The translations under genes were made by a program, and so were the position numbers. Below are positions 30,301 through 40,631 of a stretch of 64,000 nt of DNA, one piece after another. Positions within the stretch are counted from its first letter, which is position 1, and each line of letters begins with the position of its first letter. Source of the DNA: Blepharisma japonicum (lineage: Eukaryota; Ciliophora; Heterotrichea; Heterotrichida; Blepharismidae); the NCBI GenBank assembly GCA_949751835.1, contig CATKHK010000040.1, positions 124,001 through 188,000 of the forward strand, read 5' to 3'. The notes under the pieces are model-generated. The model did not search any database and was not told where the DNA came from. It saw nothing but the letters and a program-made list of their open reading frames with translations.

Positions 30301-30444
30301 GTATGGAAAAGTGATGAAGTATTTTGGCTTGGACAAATCCACTTCTGCTTCATAGACATGCTGGTTCTCCCAAAGGTCTTGGATTTCATGCTCCACTTGT
30401 TTCAGAAATTCACGTCTTTTTGTGTTCTTAGCTGCAGTCTCCAT
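27358..30444 (-). CDS. Leucyl-tRNA synthetase, cytosolic (eukaryotic/archaeal type)
   Basis: A 1028-residue protein, near the usual 1000-1170 of cytosolic LeuRS, with no TGA codons. The class I signature HIGH appears as HLGH in PYMNGRLHLGHAFSFSK (~50-66), and KMSKS is present in NSEKMSKSTGNF. The CP1 editing domain lies between them (~200-500), including the LRTETMYGQTN threonine-rich region. The anticodon-binding and C-terminal domains complete the protein. It charges cytosolic tRNA-Leu. Its start lies 65 bp past the 3' end of the CK2 gene on the same strand. Confidence 0.98.
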   Translation of the reverse strand: METAAKNTKRREFLKQVEHEIQDLWENQHVYEAEVDLSKPKYFITFPYPYMNGRLHLGHAFSFSKCEFTARYQRMLGKNVLLPFGLHVTGMPIPACADKLKRELSEEIKEGEKPPQYTALFKMGVPEEEIPKFQDAKHWLTYFPPRAKVDLHQFGAAVDWRRSFITTDMNPYYDSFVRWHFANLIEKDKIKYGKRYTVYSVRDGGPCADHDRQTGEGVDPQEYTLIKILILPPYKGRLAELEGKNLFLAAATLRTETMYGQTNCFILPDGNYGAFLMKNDEVFICSERSMKNMAYQGLTQAHGEYTKLMDLKGTEILGLPLKAPLAPFDVVYSLPMMSISMNKGTGVVTSVPSDAPDDYAALRDLKNKPALREKYGITEEMVNYEVVPIIDIPELGTTAAVRLCEELKINSQNDKKLLAEAKSRVYLKGFHEGVMIVGPYAGQKVSVAKPLVRQELIQAGQAAIYYEPESTVMSRSGEECIVALVDQWYLAYGEEQWKNAVQEHVQNHFTAFNSTIHKEFEGALEWLKEWACSRSYGLGTQFPKDPTKVIESLSDSTIYMAFYTISHWLQGGVIDGSVCGPAQIPPEKMTREVWDYIFLKSDTYPEVSGISKEILDRLRQEFSYWYPLDLRCSGKDLIRNHLTMSLYNHAAVWDDKPNLWPRAFFCNGHLLLNSEKMSKSTGNFMTIQDCLIRYGADATRIALAEAGDTIEDANFLESTADSAILKLYTLHEWIKDNVEVISTMRTGEKTFFDSLFENELNNSVEKARKFYDKMNFRDLLITAFYDLISSKEDYRIMAGSFHVDLFIRYVEVQVLLLAPITPHFSESNWQFFNEKLNRERGLVINQPFPTQTLPVDPVLLRQGEYIKTTLRNARLAKEKGSKKEGGEPKKAVVYVSVEYPELQRNIIRIMQEIYTRDANAPNSTYINAIKELGLPKAGLQKAMQFASFAYKDYETRGIDAFELTLPFDEKFLLEAIEQYAKSELGLEELLIRFSNEAIPEDKSQLRDTAAPGRPQFFFFAFSKEKQSK

Positions 30445-30508
30445 TAACAGAATTAGACGCTTAATTTTATTAAAATGGTAGAAATGGCACTATTAGTTAA
30501 TGATTTAT

Positions 30509-31588
30509 TTAATTTAAGCCTCTGTCAAGCCTGTTTTTCAAGATCATAGTTGTTTCGTAAGCAGGGTTTCCAGGCTGAATTGATATGTTTTTGCTTTCTA
30601 GCTGACTCCACATTTCTTTTACTGGGACAAAATAAGGATGATCAATTGCTTCTTTTGGTAAAATCCTTTCATTCGGGTTATATTTTAATAAATGAGACAG
30701 AAAGTCAATTGCAAGAGGATTGGCTAAATGTGAATTTTTACTATTCACAAATTTTTGCCATGGTTGCTTTTCATGTCTTCCTACCATTGCTTCAAGCTGT
30801 GGGTCGAGCTCAATTTCGTATTTCGCTAAATATCTATACAGTTCATTTGTCCCTAACACTTTAGCAATTTTTACGAGTTGGTCCATATTGTCGTGGCCAT
30901 GGAAAAAAGGCTCTTTCATAAATATCATCCCAGCAAACATTGCTCCTAAGCTCCACATATCAAGGGAATAGTCATATAATTGATCATCTACTAAGAGCTC
31001 TGGACCTTTAAAGTACCTTGACGCTACTCTTACATTCAGCTCAGTCTTTGGGTGGTAGAACTCAGCTAAACCCCAATCAATAAGCCTCACAAGCCGCTTT
31101 TCATGATCAATCATGACATTGTGAGGCTTTACATCTCTATGCATAATTCCTAAGGAATGGCAAAAATCCAATGCTTTTAGAAGCTCAAATATATAGTAAC
31201 GAACCTCAAAATCAGTCAGTTGTGGGTAAAGCTGCTTGAAATTGAAATTATTTACATGCTCAAAAATAAGGGAAGGGGTCTTTGATGCTGGATCTCTCAC
31301 TATGTCAAGAAGACGCACGATATTTGGGCCTCCTTGAAGGTTTTGAAGAATTTTGATCTCTCGCTTGATTTTGGCTTTTTTTACTGGCTTGAGAATCTTT
31401 ATTACAACTTTTTCATCAGTCACTGAATTAATTCCGTCAAAAACTTCTGAATATTTCCCATGGCCAATCTTTCGGATGATTTCGTAGTGGTCTTGTTGTC
31501 CCCATCGAATTGTAAGGTTCTCATAATCAGAATGCTCAGGTCCTAGCTGAGCATTAATATCTGCATAGAGTCTAGGTCTTCTAGCCAT
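30509..31588 (-). CDS. CSNK2A: Casein kinase II catalytic (alpha) subunit
   Basis: A 359-residue protein, usual length for CK2 alpha. The Gly loop is GHGKYSEVF, the basic substrate-recognition cluster is [11 protein letters not shown], and the catalytic loop is [15 protein letters not shown] replaces DFG, as in all CK2 alphas, and the APE-equivalent is GPELLVD. Constitutively active acidophilic Ser/Thr kinase. The N-terminal [15 protein letters not shown] resembles the segment that packs on the activation loop. No regulatory beta subunit is in the window. Confidence 0.98.
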   Translation of the reverse strand: MARRPRLYADINAQLGPEHSDYENLTIRWGQQDHYEIIRKIGHGKYSEVFDGINSVTDEKVVIKILKPVKKAKIKREIKILQNLQGGPNIVRLLDIVRDPASKTPSLIFEHVNNFNFKQLYPQLTDFEVRYYIFELLKALDFCHSLGIMHRDVKPHNVMIDHEKRLVRLIDWGLAEFYHPKTELNVRVASRYFKGPELLVDDQLYDYSLDMWSLGAMFAGMIFMKEPFFHGHDNMDQLVKIAKVLGTNELYRYLAKYEIELDPQLEAMVGRHEKQPWQKFVNSKNSHLANPLAIDFLSHLLKYNPNERILPKEAIDHPYFVPVKEMWSQLESKNISIQPGNPAYETTMILKNRLDRGLN

Positions 31589-31695
31589 ATTTCCTTAGAA
31601 AATAATTAAATTTTAAATCAATTTACGTCTTATTATATTTTGAATTTGAATTTTTATGAAATAACTATTGAAAATGCATTTAATTATAAATAGCC

Positions 31696-32136
31696 TTATT
31701 CAACCTCTTCATACTCTGAAAGTAACCCTTGGCCAATGCAAACAGATATTCCAAACACACATCCAGCAGCAACTACAAGGCCTAAAAGTGTATAATCAGT
31801 GATTATTAAAATTCCCGCCGCAATATATCCTTCAGGGTAATCATCACTGCAATCTTCATCAATGGCCCATGAAGTCCCTAATGCAGCCCAAGTAGCACAG
31901 AATAATATCCAAAAAACAAGTCCAATCCTTTTAGTGAATAAATAAATGAATAGCAGTCCAAATATCACGCTCGCTTGAACAATTAGTCATGCTCTAACAG
32001 GATCCTCACAATCATTAGAAGAAGATAAAAGAGCATATAAGCAGGCTGCAAGACTAACTGTAGCTTGGCAGCATAAAATCCCCAGTCAAAATGTTCCTAA
32101 ATACGACAATATCGATGCTAAAGATAGTTTTGTCAT
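31696..32136 (-). CDS. Four-helix membrane protein, uncharacterised
   Basis: A 146-residue protein that appears only when two TGA codons are read as Trp. Four hydrophobic segments lie at about 5-38, 50-72, 72-92 and 105-130. The loop between helices 1 and 2 has NDCEDP, and that between 3 and 4 has DEDCSDDYPEG, so both lumenal loops are acidic with Cys that could pair. The C-terminus is acidic. It looks like a MARVEL- or claudin-sized tetraspan protein, but no signature is decisive. Confidence 0.7.
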
Positions 32137-32185
32137 AAAATATTTTTTAAGAAATACACTAACTGTTATTAAAATAATAAAGAAA

Positions 32186-34180
32186 TTACAAAAGAGCTTT
32201 ATATTTCCTTCCTTTGTGTGGGGTTTTCGACCGCAGAAGCGGAGCTACACGGGAGCCTTTATCTCTTGTAGTTTGAGATGTAATTGGTCTTGAAATTTCG
32301 CTAGACATCTCTGTCTGCTTAAGAACATCTGTGGCCTCAGCTATTATTGATTCAAGGTCATTTTGCTTCCAAGGGAGATTTTCTGATACAGAGTCCCAGC
32401 AATTTTTAAGCATTTTCCCTTTAAGCTCAATCAGCTCAAGTCTATTAAACTTTTTATTTCTGTAATAAAGAGGCGTGGGTCTATAAGACATCGCAGTTCT
32501 GATTCCTGATAAAATTGAAGTAGCGCCACCACAAGCGAGGCATTTTTTTTGGAAAGTAAAACTTGCGGAAGGTAAAGTAGATTGAGGCAGAGGCTCTGGA
32601 GTCATTTTTGGCTTTGCTAAAGCAAGCTCACTAGATAGCTCTTTTTCTAGATTTTGAACAGTCCCATGCCTATCTTCTTCATCTTGAGCAGCCAATGCTT
32701 GCTCGATTTGAGCATTTTCCACAAGGCATACAACCATCTGTACAAGGCTATTTAAAGAATTCCTAAAAGCGCTGGATTCTTTTTTAAGGTCTTCAGCTTC
32801 TTTTTTTAACTCAGAATTCTCCAGAATAATTTCTAATTTTTCTTTTTTTGTTCTTTCATCAAGTGCTTCTAAATCTCCCAGTACTTGTTGGATAAATAGC
32901 ATGCATTCATCGGTGCTTGATTTTAACGAAGCTTTTATTGTTGTAGTTTTTTCATTAATTTCTTGCCTAAGCTTGTACTCAGCTAACCCTATTCGTTCAT
33001 CTAGCATTTTCTCAAATGTCCCATGCATGTCTTCAGCCATTCTTTCTCGGTTATAAGGGGAATATTCTTCAATAGCAGAAAGCTGCATGTTGTTGGCATG
33101 TCCATTGGATTCTTTATGGCTATGTCCTGTGGCTTCGCTGATCCCAGATTTAATTGAAGAGCTTCTATCCCATTTTCTATTTTTTTTCTCAGCAAGAGTT
33201 TCCATTTTCCTTTGTTCTACATGTTTGAAATTTTCTAAAATATTTGAGACAGCTGTGTCTATTGGATCTGGAATTTTACATTCTAGAGCATCATTATGCA
33301 GCTCTCTTAATTTGAAGTTTTCAAATTCAGCTAGCTTTCTTCTTGTTGGTGGGTCTACAATATTGTAAAGAACGTCTGAGACATATGCAGCAATATTTAT
33401 CGGTAAAAATTTTTCAATAAAAATATCTCTTTTTTCAATATCACCTTTAACACCAATTATTCCTGCTTCAAGCTTTTTAAACCTCTCTTCAGTTTTAGCT
33501 TTTTCTTCATCAAAATCTTTATTTTCTACTTTTGCTACTTGCAGTTCTCTTAAAAAATTAGATAAATTGAGGTATTCTATCTTAGACGCTTGGATCATTT
33601 GCTCTTGTTTTTTTAGGTCTATTGCTTGTGCGCTGATTGAATGCAAAGCTTGCATTGATCTTTCGTCTGCTTTTTTGGAAATATCAACATAAGTTTTATT
33701 CAGTTCTTTAAAGCTGTCAGTTAGCGAGCCAATTTCTCCAAGTATCAATGTTTTATTATCTTCTATAAGTATTTTCAGTTGCTGCATGTCCAAGTTCATT
33801 TTTTCGTTCATGTCTTCTAAATGCTTAACTGTTTCTTGAAAGCCAGACAGTTGAGAATTGAAAAACCTTAGCTTTTCTTTAGATGTTGCGAATTCTTGAT
33901 CAAATTTAACAATGTCTTGTTTTCTGCAACCTTCAATTTCAGCAATTTTAGAGTTCATAGTAAAATAAGCTGATTCTGGGGAATTGCTTCCTAAAACTGC
34001 TTTTTCGAGCTCTTCAATCCTTTTTTCAAGCTGCATAGTTGTAATTTTCAATTGGGTTTGAGATTCTCTATCTTTCACAGCTTTTACTCCGATACTCGAG
34101 AGCTGTTCGTGAAGTAGGTCTCTCATTCTTGTTTCTAAGTTAAACCATTCTAGTTCTCGTGTTGAATAAGTTTCTGCCAT
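32186..34180 (-). CDS. Long coiled-coil protein, uncharacterised
   Basis: A 664-residue protein, mostly heptad-rich coiled coil at about 30-260 and 380-510. The middle holds a less helical block (DVLYNIVDPPTRRKL, ~280-310). The C-terminal ~120 residues are basic with a Cys pair (CLACGG) and a Tyr/Arg-rich stretch (RPTPLYYRNKKFNR). A structural or ciliary/basal-body role is typical of such ciliate proteins, but no family is recognised. No TGA is used. Confidence 0.7.
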   Translation of the reverse strand: MAETYSTRELEWFNLETRMRDLLHEQLSSIGVKAVKDRESQTQLKITTMQLEKRIEELEKAVLGSNSPESAYFTMNSKIAEIEGCRKQDIVKFDQEFATSKEKLRFFNSQLSGFQETVKHLEDMNEKMNLDMQQLKILIEDNKTLILGEIGSLTDSFKELNKTYVDISKKADERSMQALHSISAQAIDLKKQEQMIQASKIEYLNLSNFLRELQVAKVENKDFDEEKAKTEERFKKLEAGIIGVKGDIEKRDIFIEKFLPINIAAYVSDVLYNIVDPPTRRKLAEFENFKLRELHNDALECKIPDPIDTAVSNILENFKHVEQRKMETLAEKKNRKWDRSSSIKSGISEATGHSHKESNGHANNMQLSAIEEYSPYNRERMAEDMHGTFEKMLDERIGLAEYKLRQEINEKTTTIKASLKSSTDECMLFIQQVLGDLEALDERTKKEKLEIILENSELKKEAEDLKKESSAFRNSLNSLVQMVVCLVENAQIEQALAAQDEEDRHGTVQNLEKELSSELALAKPKMTPEPLPQSTLPSASFTFQKKCLACGGATSILSGIRTAMSYRPTPLYYRNKKFNRLELIELKGKMLKNCWDSVSENLPWKQNDLESIIAEATDVLKQTEMSSEISRPITSQTTRDKGSRVAPLLRSKTPHKGRKYKALL

Positions 34181-34436
34181 GAGAAGTTAAATTTAATTGA
34201 CAAATAAATTAAATTTTCACCTTCAAATAAATGAAATAATTAAATCTCAATTTACAACAATAATCGCTATTATCTTACAAATTCCTAATAAAATGTTTCA
34301 TAAATATCATATAATTTAATATTTTCTAGCAAAAGTCTATTCTATTCGTTTTAGCCTACTAGTTAAACAAAACTTTATTTATCAAAAAACGATTTTGAAA
34401 ACTTCAAAATTATTTGAACATTTGAATTAAATACAT

Positions 34437-36683
34437 CTATGCTAAAAGGTTGAGATATTGCTTAGTATCAAAGAACATCTTGTATAAAGGACTCCGCGAT
34501 TCAGAACAATTACAATTAATCGATCGATTTAGATGCATGAAAGCTAATCTTAATATTTGAATCATAGGATCAAGCTGGGTATGATAAGCAACATTATTTT
34601 GATTATTTAATGGGTCAACAACTATAAGCTTGTGAAATTGATCCTATGTTAGTTTTACTGTTGGGTATTGGAAAGGGTTTTCTGTTGGATTATCAGGATC
34701 ATAACAAAATATAGGGGTTAGATATGGGAAATCAATTGAATAATATTTCAAAATTTGGTAAAATATTTCCCCCAAGTTTTTCTTTGAATTTGAATTTCTT
34801 TTGAGCCACTTTTCTTTTTGTGATTGAAAAAAGCTTGCAACCATTAAAAATAGAGAATAGCTGCTTAAGCCTCCATTATAAGGCTCCTTGTACCCACAAA
34901 GGTAAAACAATTGTTTTAATATGAGAAAAATTGGTTTAATGTTTCCATATGCCGCTTGCACTCTGTTAACAAATGAGCAGCATTGGATTCCTGTGTGTTT
35001 TATGTCTTGAACTGTGATATCCATTTGAATTGTTTTCCCACTTAATTCACACTTGAGCTTAATTATTGGGACAACTGCCAGAGATATTAAAACTGTTTCC
35101 TTTACATATGACTGCCTTTGCAGCACCTGCTCCAAAAGTCTTAAAAGCTCTTTTTTGTCTCCTTCGGCATTTGTGATGACCATATCAATATCACTAGAAG
35201 GTAAATGCATTTTTGTTACAAAGCTTCCATAAGGCTCAAGTCTTGCTCCTTGAAAGTTCTTTTCAACAAGAGTGCTAATTTTTGTGCAAATTTCGTTAAA
35301 AATAGGTTCGAGCTTTTGCTGTCAAGTTTCTCATTCTTGCATAAAGTTGCAGATGTCTTCTTGCAATAAACTTATGATCTCAGGCTTGGGCGTTGAGTTA
35401 TTATTTTTTTCTCGAAAGAATGCTACTTTTCTTTTATTCTTTTTACTATTTTTATCTGTACTTTTGGACTCTTCTTCAAGCTTATCTCTCAGCATTTCAT
35501 TTTCTTGGTTCAGCAGTTTTAATGAGTGCTTTAAGTTCAAAATTTGTTCTTTGGTGCTTTCTAGCTCATCTTTTAAATTTTCTGCAGTGCTTTCACATTC
35601 TTTTTGACATTTTTCTGCTTCTTCTTTTATTTCATTATCTTTTTCCACAATTATCTCTAGCAGTTTTTTATTTTTCTCTTTCAACCGACTAATTTTTTCA
35701 GATTTTTTCCCTAAATCTTCTATTTTCTTCTTAATTTCATTTTCTAATTCCTCATTTTTTGCATTTAGCTCTTCGATTTTTTTTATCTTTAAATCACTCA
35801 GTTCTTCTATTTTTTTTATCTTCATCTCATTTTTTTCTGCATTTTCATCATAGCAAAACTTGCATATTTCCGCATTTCTTGCATTACAATTACAACACTG
35901 GACTTCTTTGTCTTCTGGCATCGATTCATAACCTCCGCTTGATTCTGACTGGACTTCTTCATTTTCACTCATATCAGATTTCGTCAATGGTGTCCCTGGT
36001 GACTGTGAAAACAGCATTTTCAAATTTTCTGAGGCTTCATCATATGGGCTTTTCCCACTATTATTTTTCATATCAGTCTTCGCGTTCCATTTCAGCAGCA
36101 ACTCTACACACTGTTCATGGCCAAACCGTGCAGCAAAATGTAGCGGTGTGTCTTTATCCTTATTTTGTGCATTAAAAAACGCAGCACTATCAAGCAGTGC
36201 TCTCATAGAGTTCACATATCCTCTTTCTCCACATTTGTGAAGCGCAGTGTTTCCATTGGCATCTATCGAGTCTACCTTAGCTTTGCAATTCAAAAGCAAC
36301 TCAACCACATCGACGTTGTCCCCATAGTCGCTTTCACAAACATACATCAAAGGAGTCCTGCTTTCATTGTCTTTATCATCAACAGGGGCGCCATATCGGA
36401 TCAACAAATCAACCAGCTGAATTTGTCCCATTTTAGCTGCGTGCATTAACAAAGAGACCCCTGAGTCTTTGTGACTGGGATTTGCTGAAGAATTCAAAAG
36501 GGCCTCCACACAGTGAAGATGATCAGATGTGGATTGAGATTTGCTTACTGCTAAATATAAGGATTGATTAAGGATATTCTTGTCAATTTTGTGTGCAGAT
36601 AAAAGCTCACAAAGTTCTTCGTAGTCTCCGTCGCTAGCTGCTCGCAAAAGCGAAGTATTGTGGCTTTGGTCTGGATTATCCAT
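34437..36683 (-). CDS. Ankyrin-coiled coil-non-canonical poly(A) polymerase/TUTase fusion protein
   Basis: A 743-residue protein made from two frames joined through TGA Trp codons and one 15-nt intron (34644-34658). Residues ~1-230 hold about six ankyrin repeats (GNTALHKCGE, DTPLHFAARFGHE). A Cys-rich patch (CCNCNARN...CKFC) lies at ~263-277. A coiled coil covers ~285-430. From ~455 comes a nucleotidyltransferase of the TRF4/PAPD/TUT type: GSF at 486-488 and SDID with Asp 498 and Asp 500, third Asp 555, then the PAP-associated domain with VVDPLNNQNNV (683-693) encoded after the intron. It should add nucleotides to RNA 3' ends. The ankyrin repeats probably recruit a partner or target. Confidence 0.9.
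34644..34658 (-). other. 15-nt spliceosomal intron in the Ank-PAP gene
   Basis: On the coding strand it reads GTAAAACTAACATAG. Its TAG would end the protein just before the PAP-associated motif. Splicing adds 68 residues that include the family-typical VVDPL..NNV block. Confidence 0.93.
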
Positions 36684-36820
36684 AATTATTGCGAAAATTC
36701 AGTATTGGTTTCTTAGGGAGAAGCAAAAGCAAGATAGATCGCACCATTTGTGAACAAAAAAAATGATAGAGACTTATATAAATCGCAATAAATAACTGAT
36801 TAATTTTCTAATAAAAGAAT

Positions 36821-37669
36821 ATGAATAAGCGCTCCCAAAGCTCACATCGGCAAGTAAAACACGTGAATATCACGATTTCACAGGCTCCAACTACGTTACA
36901 GCTTATTAGATTAATAAATCCAAACGACGAAGCTACAATTGATCTTGGAAACATGGTAACCTCTACTTAGAAATCAATTTTAGAGAAAGTCCCTACGTCT
37001 TGTAGGGAGAAGGTTCAGAGTATTTTCCATCAATATATTTTTGATCATAGGACTTTTGAAGTCCCCACTTCACAATTAGTAAAACTTCTGGGCAAAAATA
37101 AGTCAATTGGAAGTTTGAGCCCAAAAGAAAGGAATCATGCGAAATCAAGGATTCAGCATTATTTTGAAATTTCTCCGACCAAAGTCAGACTAAGCAGCCA
37201 ATTAACTACATCTGAATCGTTTAAAAAGCTAAACCAAAGTGTAAGAATGCTGTCAAAGGAACGCCAATTCGTTAAAGAAGTCCCGTTATTTGTAGATGAA
37301 GTGATAAGCAAGTCTGCCAGCATAAATAATAACTCAGAAGTAAGGCCTCATTTGGCTCCTGGGCACTATCGCAGAATTTCAGCCCCACTTCGACCAAACT
37401 TGCAATTGGATGTATCATATAAAGAGCTGTATCAAAAAAAGCAAAATTCATCTAAAAAGCCTCAAGCATCTCACAAAAAATTGAAGTTGAATCCTAAGTC
37501 TATAGAAACCAGTGTAATTCATATATCCTCTCCTCTTGATGTTTCTATCGACGAAGTTCCAAAAAGCACTGCAAGCAATTTCAAAGGGATTTACCCAAAC
37601 TCAGACGAGTTGATTGAAATTCGCAAAAATTTCTTTAGATTGTACAATTCCAAAAATTCGAATTACTAA
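36821..37669 (+). CDS. Basic, disordered protein, hypothetical
   Basis: A 277-residue protein with one 15-nt intron (36956-36970). It is rich in Lys, Ser and Asn with few hydrophobic stretches. Residues 1-45 and ~50-85 may be structured (the latter SILEKVPTSCREKVQSIFHQYIFD). The gene is divergent from the Ank-PAP gene, with only 137 bp between starts, so the two may share a promoter region. No family is recognised. Confidence 0.65.
36956..36970 (+). other. 15-nt intron in hypothetical gene
   Basis: GTAACCTCTACTTAG. It holds the only in-frame stop between the ATG at 36821 and the long frame that follows, and matches the other 15-nt introns in ends and in A at position 10. Confidence 0.88.
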
Positions 37670-37921
37670 CAGATAGTTAGCGACTTAAATTATTCAAGTC
37701 AATCATAAGATTAAATAGTAGGGTTAAACATAGTCTTCATTACGAAAAGTAGAAATACTACCAAATGAGCAGAGAAGGGGCGTTATTTCAATTGTTTAGT
37801 TGTAAATTATGTATTCAGGATTAAGTTAGAAATTTTAGTTGTTATTAGGATGGAATTTTCATTTTTCTTTGAAAAATTGTGCATAATTTTCTAACAGATT
37901 TTCATATTTAAAAATTTAAAA

Positions 37922-38467
37922 ATGCTTTTATCGATTATTTTCTATGTCTTGCTTGCTCTTATAGCTTTGCACTTTACATGGCGCACGAATCTTAAGGCGA
38001 ACTCCCAAATTCCTCCAGCGCCTGTAAAATCACATACTATTCCTGCTTCACACCAGGAAAACAAGACCCAGCCTCCATCCCAGCCAATTAAAATAGAGCG
38101 AAAAGCCATTCAGCCTCTACAAATACAAAATCCAGTCAAAAAAACACAATTTATTGCCCCTTCGGAAAATAAAGAAAATATCAACAACTCTGTTTGCTTG
38201 CCAATAAATGAAACAAAGTACAATATTGTTTTGAAGTCCCAACCGATTTCAAAACCAGACGAAAAAAGAAGAGATTTGGAATTTACTTCTTTTATTCTGA
38301 AAGAAACAGAGAAGTCAATTGAAGAATTGATAAGCAAGCCTCGAAAGCCTTTAGGAAATATAAGCGAAGGTGTAATGAGAAGGTCATCGTATGATCCGAA
38401 TGTGCCAGAATTTCATCCAAAACTCAGGCTGAATCCTGATGCTCAAGACTTTTGCCCTATAAAATAA
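37922..38467 (+). CDS. N-terminally anchored protein with tandem PAM2-like motifs
   Basis: A 181-residue protein. Residues 1-21 form one hydrophobic helix (signal anchor, MLLSIIFYVLLALIALHF). The rest is disordered, Pro/Lys-rich. The C-terminus carries LNPDAQDFCP at 170-179, a close match to the PAM2 consensus L-N-P-x-A-x-x-F-x-P that binds the MLLE domain of poly(A)-binding protein. DPNVPEFHP at 158-166, just before it, is a second partial copy. This suggests that the protein tethers PABP and hence mRNA to a membrane. That role is inferred. Confidence 0.75.
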   Translation: MLLSIIFYVLLALIALHFTWRTNLKANSQIPPAPVKSHTIPASHQENKTQPPSQPIKIERKAIQPLQIQNPVKKTQFIAPSENKENINNSVCLPINETKYNIVLKSQPISKPDEKRRDLEFTSFILKETEKSIEELISKPRKPLGNISEGVMRRSSYDPNVPEFHPKLRLNPDAQDFCPIK

Positions 38468-38730
38468 CTAATATTATTTTAATATAAAATTAATAGAGCT
38501 TTAAATCAAAAAAATATTATCGAAGGCTATCTTTTTTGTTAACCTTTTCATAAGTAATCTAAATACAAAGAAATGCTTTAAAATGATAACTACAATTCTT
38601 AGTACCCTTTACCATATCAGCATTTTTATTTTTCAATTTATGTGACAATAAATTACATAAAAATGAAATAATTAAGATTATTTTGAATGCTTATTGAATA
38701 AAGAAGTAAAATGACTAATGAATAAATAAA

Positions 38731-39888
38731 ATGGATACTACAAATGATGATTCAGAGATTTATTTGAGAGTAATTGACTCTCTTAAAAGGCAAATATATG
38801 AAACCAAACGACTAATTAAAGAGCAAAAAGTAATTAATAAAGGAGAAGATCTCATATTTAAAAGAAAAATCGATCAATGCAAAGCAAGGCTAGCAGTCAA
38901 GAGTCTTAAATTAAAAAAACAAAAGCAAGATGCTGCTGATTTTCTAGAAGAATCTCAAAAGCAATGAAGTCTTGACTATCAGCAATGCTTAAATACAATC
39001 CAAACCGTCAAAACTGCTCGTCTGCAGTCTCGCTATTTATTTACCAAAGACCTTATTAAAATATATTCTTCTCTTGGAGCAGAGCCTTTATTATTTAAAA
39101 ACCTCAAAGAAGGATCCAAATTAAGACATGCAATCGATATAGCCCAATTAGAACGAACTCTGACCAATGAATCTGAAGGAATCCAACAAATAACTACAGT
39201 TATTGATAACGATTATTTGCCAGAATACACAACTGAGTACATTCAATCCGTTATGAAAGGTCAGAGTCCAAAAAGCGATGAATATAGGATCGAAAGTCAA
39301 AGTAATTTAGACGGACTTAGAAAGTTGATAAAGTCTTATATAACCCGAAGCAAAAAAGAGAATATTTTGAACACAGAAGAAAACAATTTTTTAGAAGGTT
39401 TGAAAAAGGCGGAAGATAAACAAATAGAATTTTCTACTGAAAAAACTATTGAAAAACTTACAGAATCATCGCTTGATGAAAAAACGAAAAAAATTGCACA
39501 AAATATGTTCTTTCTTCCGAAGTTTGAAGCTGTATATAACAGAAGACAAAGAAGGTATTCGGAGGATTCTTTAAGATCTTGCCAAGAAAGTAAGTCATTT
39601 ATTGATGAAATTTCTGTTATTGATAAATCAGAAGTTGAAAGACCTTTTATATCTGGGGATTTGTATGACAGCTCTTCTCAAGATAACTCATCTGTTGATT
39701 TCATGGCGAATAACTCTGTATCAGTAATAGATAGAGGATCATTTTTTACATTTCAAGATGAGTCTAAGCGAAGTTCAATAGAAATTAAGCCTGAAGAGTG
39801 TAAACTCTCATCTATAAATTCAGCAAAGCCCAAAAAAAAGAAGAAATCATTGAAGCATTACATTTGTTGTTGTTTTATAAAAAAGTAA
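38731..39888 (+). CDS. Coiled-coil protein with polybasic, poly-Cys C-terminal anchor
   Basis: A 385-residue protein with TGA at 38965-38967 read as Trp. Residues ~5-75 are coiled coil. The segment after it (TARLQSRYLFTKDLIKIYSSL) faintly resembles the end of the UVRAG/ATG14 coiled-coil region, but this is weak. The middle is Ser/Glu-rich and disordered. The last 20 residues are KPKKKKKSLKHYICCCFIKK: a basic cluster followed by three adjacent cysteines, typical of a palmitoylated membrane tail. Function is unknown. Confidence 0.7.
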
Positions 39889-39924
39889 ACACTTACTATT
39901 TAAATTAATGTAATTTTATAATTT

Positions 39925-40548
39925 TTATTTTCCAATAATTTTATTAATTACCTCATGATGTTTTTGCTTCAGCTCTTCTTCCACCTTACTCTTATGCTTT
40001 ATTTTCTTTTGTCTTTTGCAAGTCTTTGGGACTTTTATTGATGCCAAAGGAGTGTAACACTCTGTTTCAAGACTAATTTCAGTCCCAGGACTATTTGAAA
40101 TTTCTTTTTCCTTTATGTCAAATGATGACAATTTAAAGCTTTCATCAAAATTTCTTTCAAGCTCTTTCGACAAATTAATATCCACAGCAGGATCAACAAT
40201 CCTTATTTTTGCATCTGGAATTTTGCTTATTTTCTGAAAAATGCCTGCAAGGTTTTCTTGAGAATTTGAGCCCATAGCTTTGGACTCTTTCATAATACAT
40301 TGACTTGTCTTAAGAAGTTTCTGCTGTCTTGATACATTAACAATTGGCGTTAGAGAGCACTTGCCGCGTAGAATAGAGTCCACAATTTTCGAAGGCTTTT
40401 CAGTTTTAATAAGATAGCTGGATTTTGATCTTTGAGCTGGACGAGGAATTTCAATTGTATTTTCATCAAGACAGGCTAAACTCCCCATAAACCTTTTTCG
40501 GCTCTCAGAGTAAATGTCGACGTTTTTACGTTTTAAATTTTTCCTCAT
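39925..40548 (-). CDS. Basic hypothetical protein
   Basis: A 207-residue, Lys/Ser-rich protein without hydrophobic helices. The N-terminus (MRKNLKRKN) and the C-terminus (KRQKKIKHKSK) are strongly basic, as in nuclear proteins. Nothing else is recognised. A single frame with no TGA. Confidence 0.6.
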   Translation of the reverse strand: MRKNLKRKNVDIYSESRKRFMGSLACLDENTIEIPRPAQRSKSSYLIKTEKPSKIVDSILRGKCSLTPIVNVSRQQKLLKTSQCIMKESKAMGSNSQENLAGIFQKISKIPDAKIRIVDPAVDINLSKELERNFDESFKLSSFDIKEKEISNSPGTEISLETECYTPLASIKVPKTCKRQKKIKHKSKVEEELKQKHHEVINKIIGK

Positions 40549-40631
40549 TTTACATGGTTATTAAATATATTCAAGAAAAAGCTAATTATTTATAATGACA
40601 ATTTGTCGATAAATAAACTTATTTTAGATGT

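Noticed and set aside
35272-36449. Several plus-strand frames opposite the Ank-PAP gene.
   Set aside because: The minus-strand product has clear ankyrin and nucleotidyltransferase motifs, so these are shadows.
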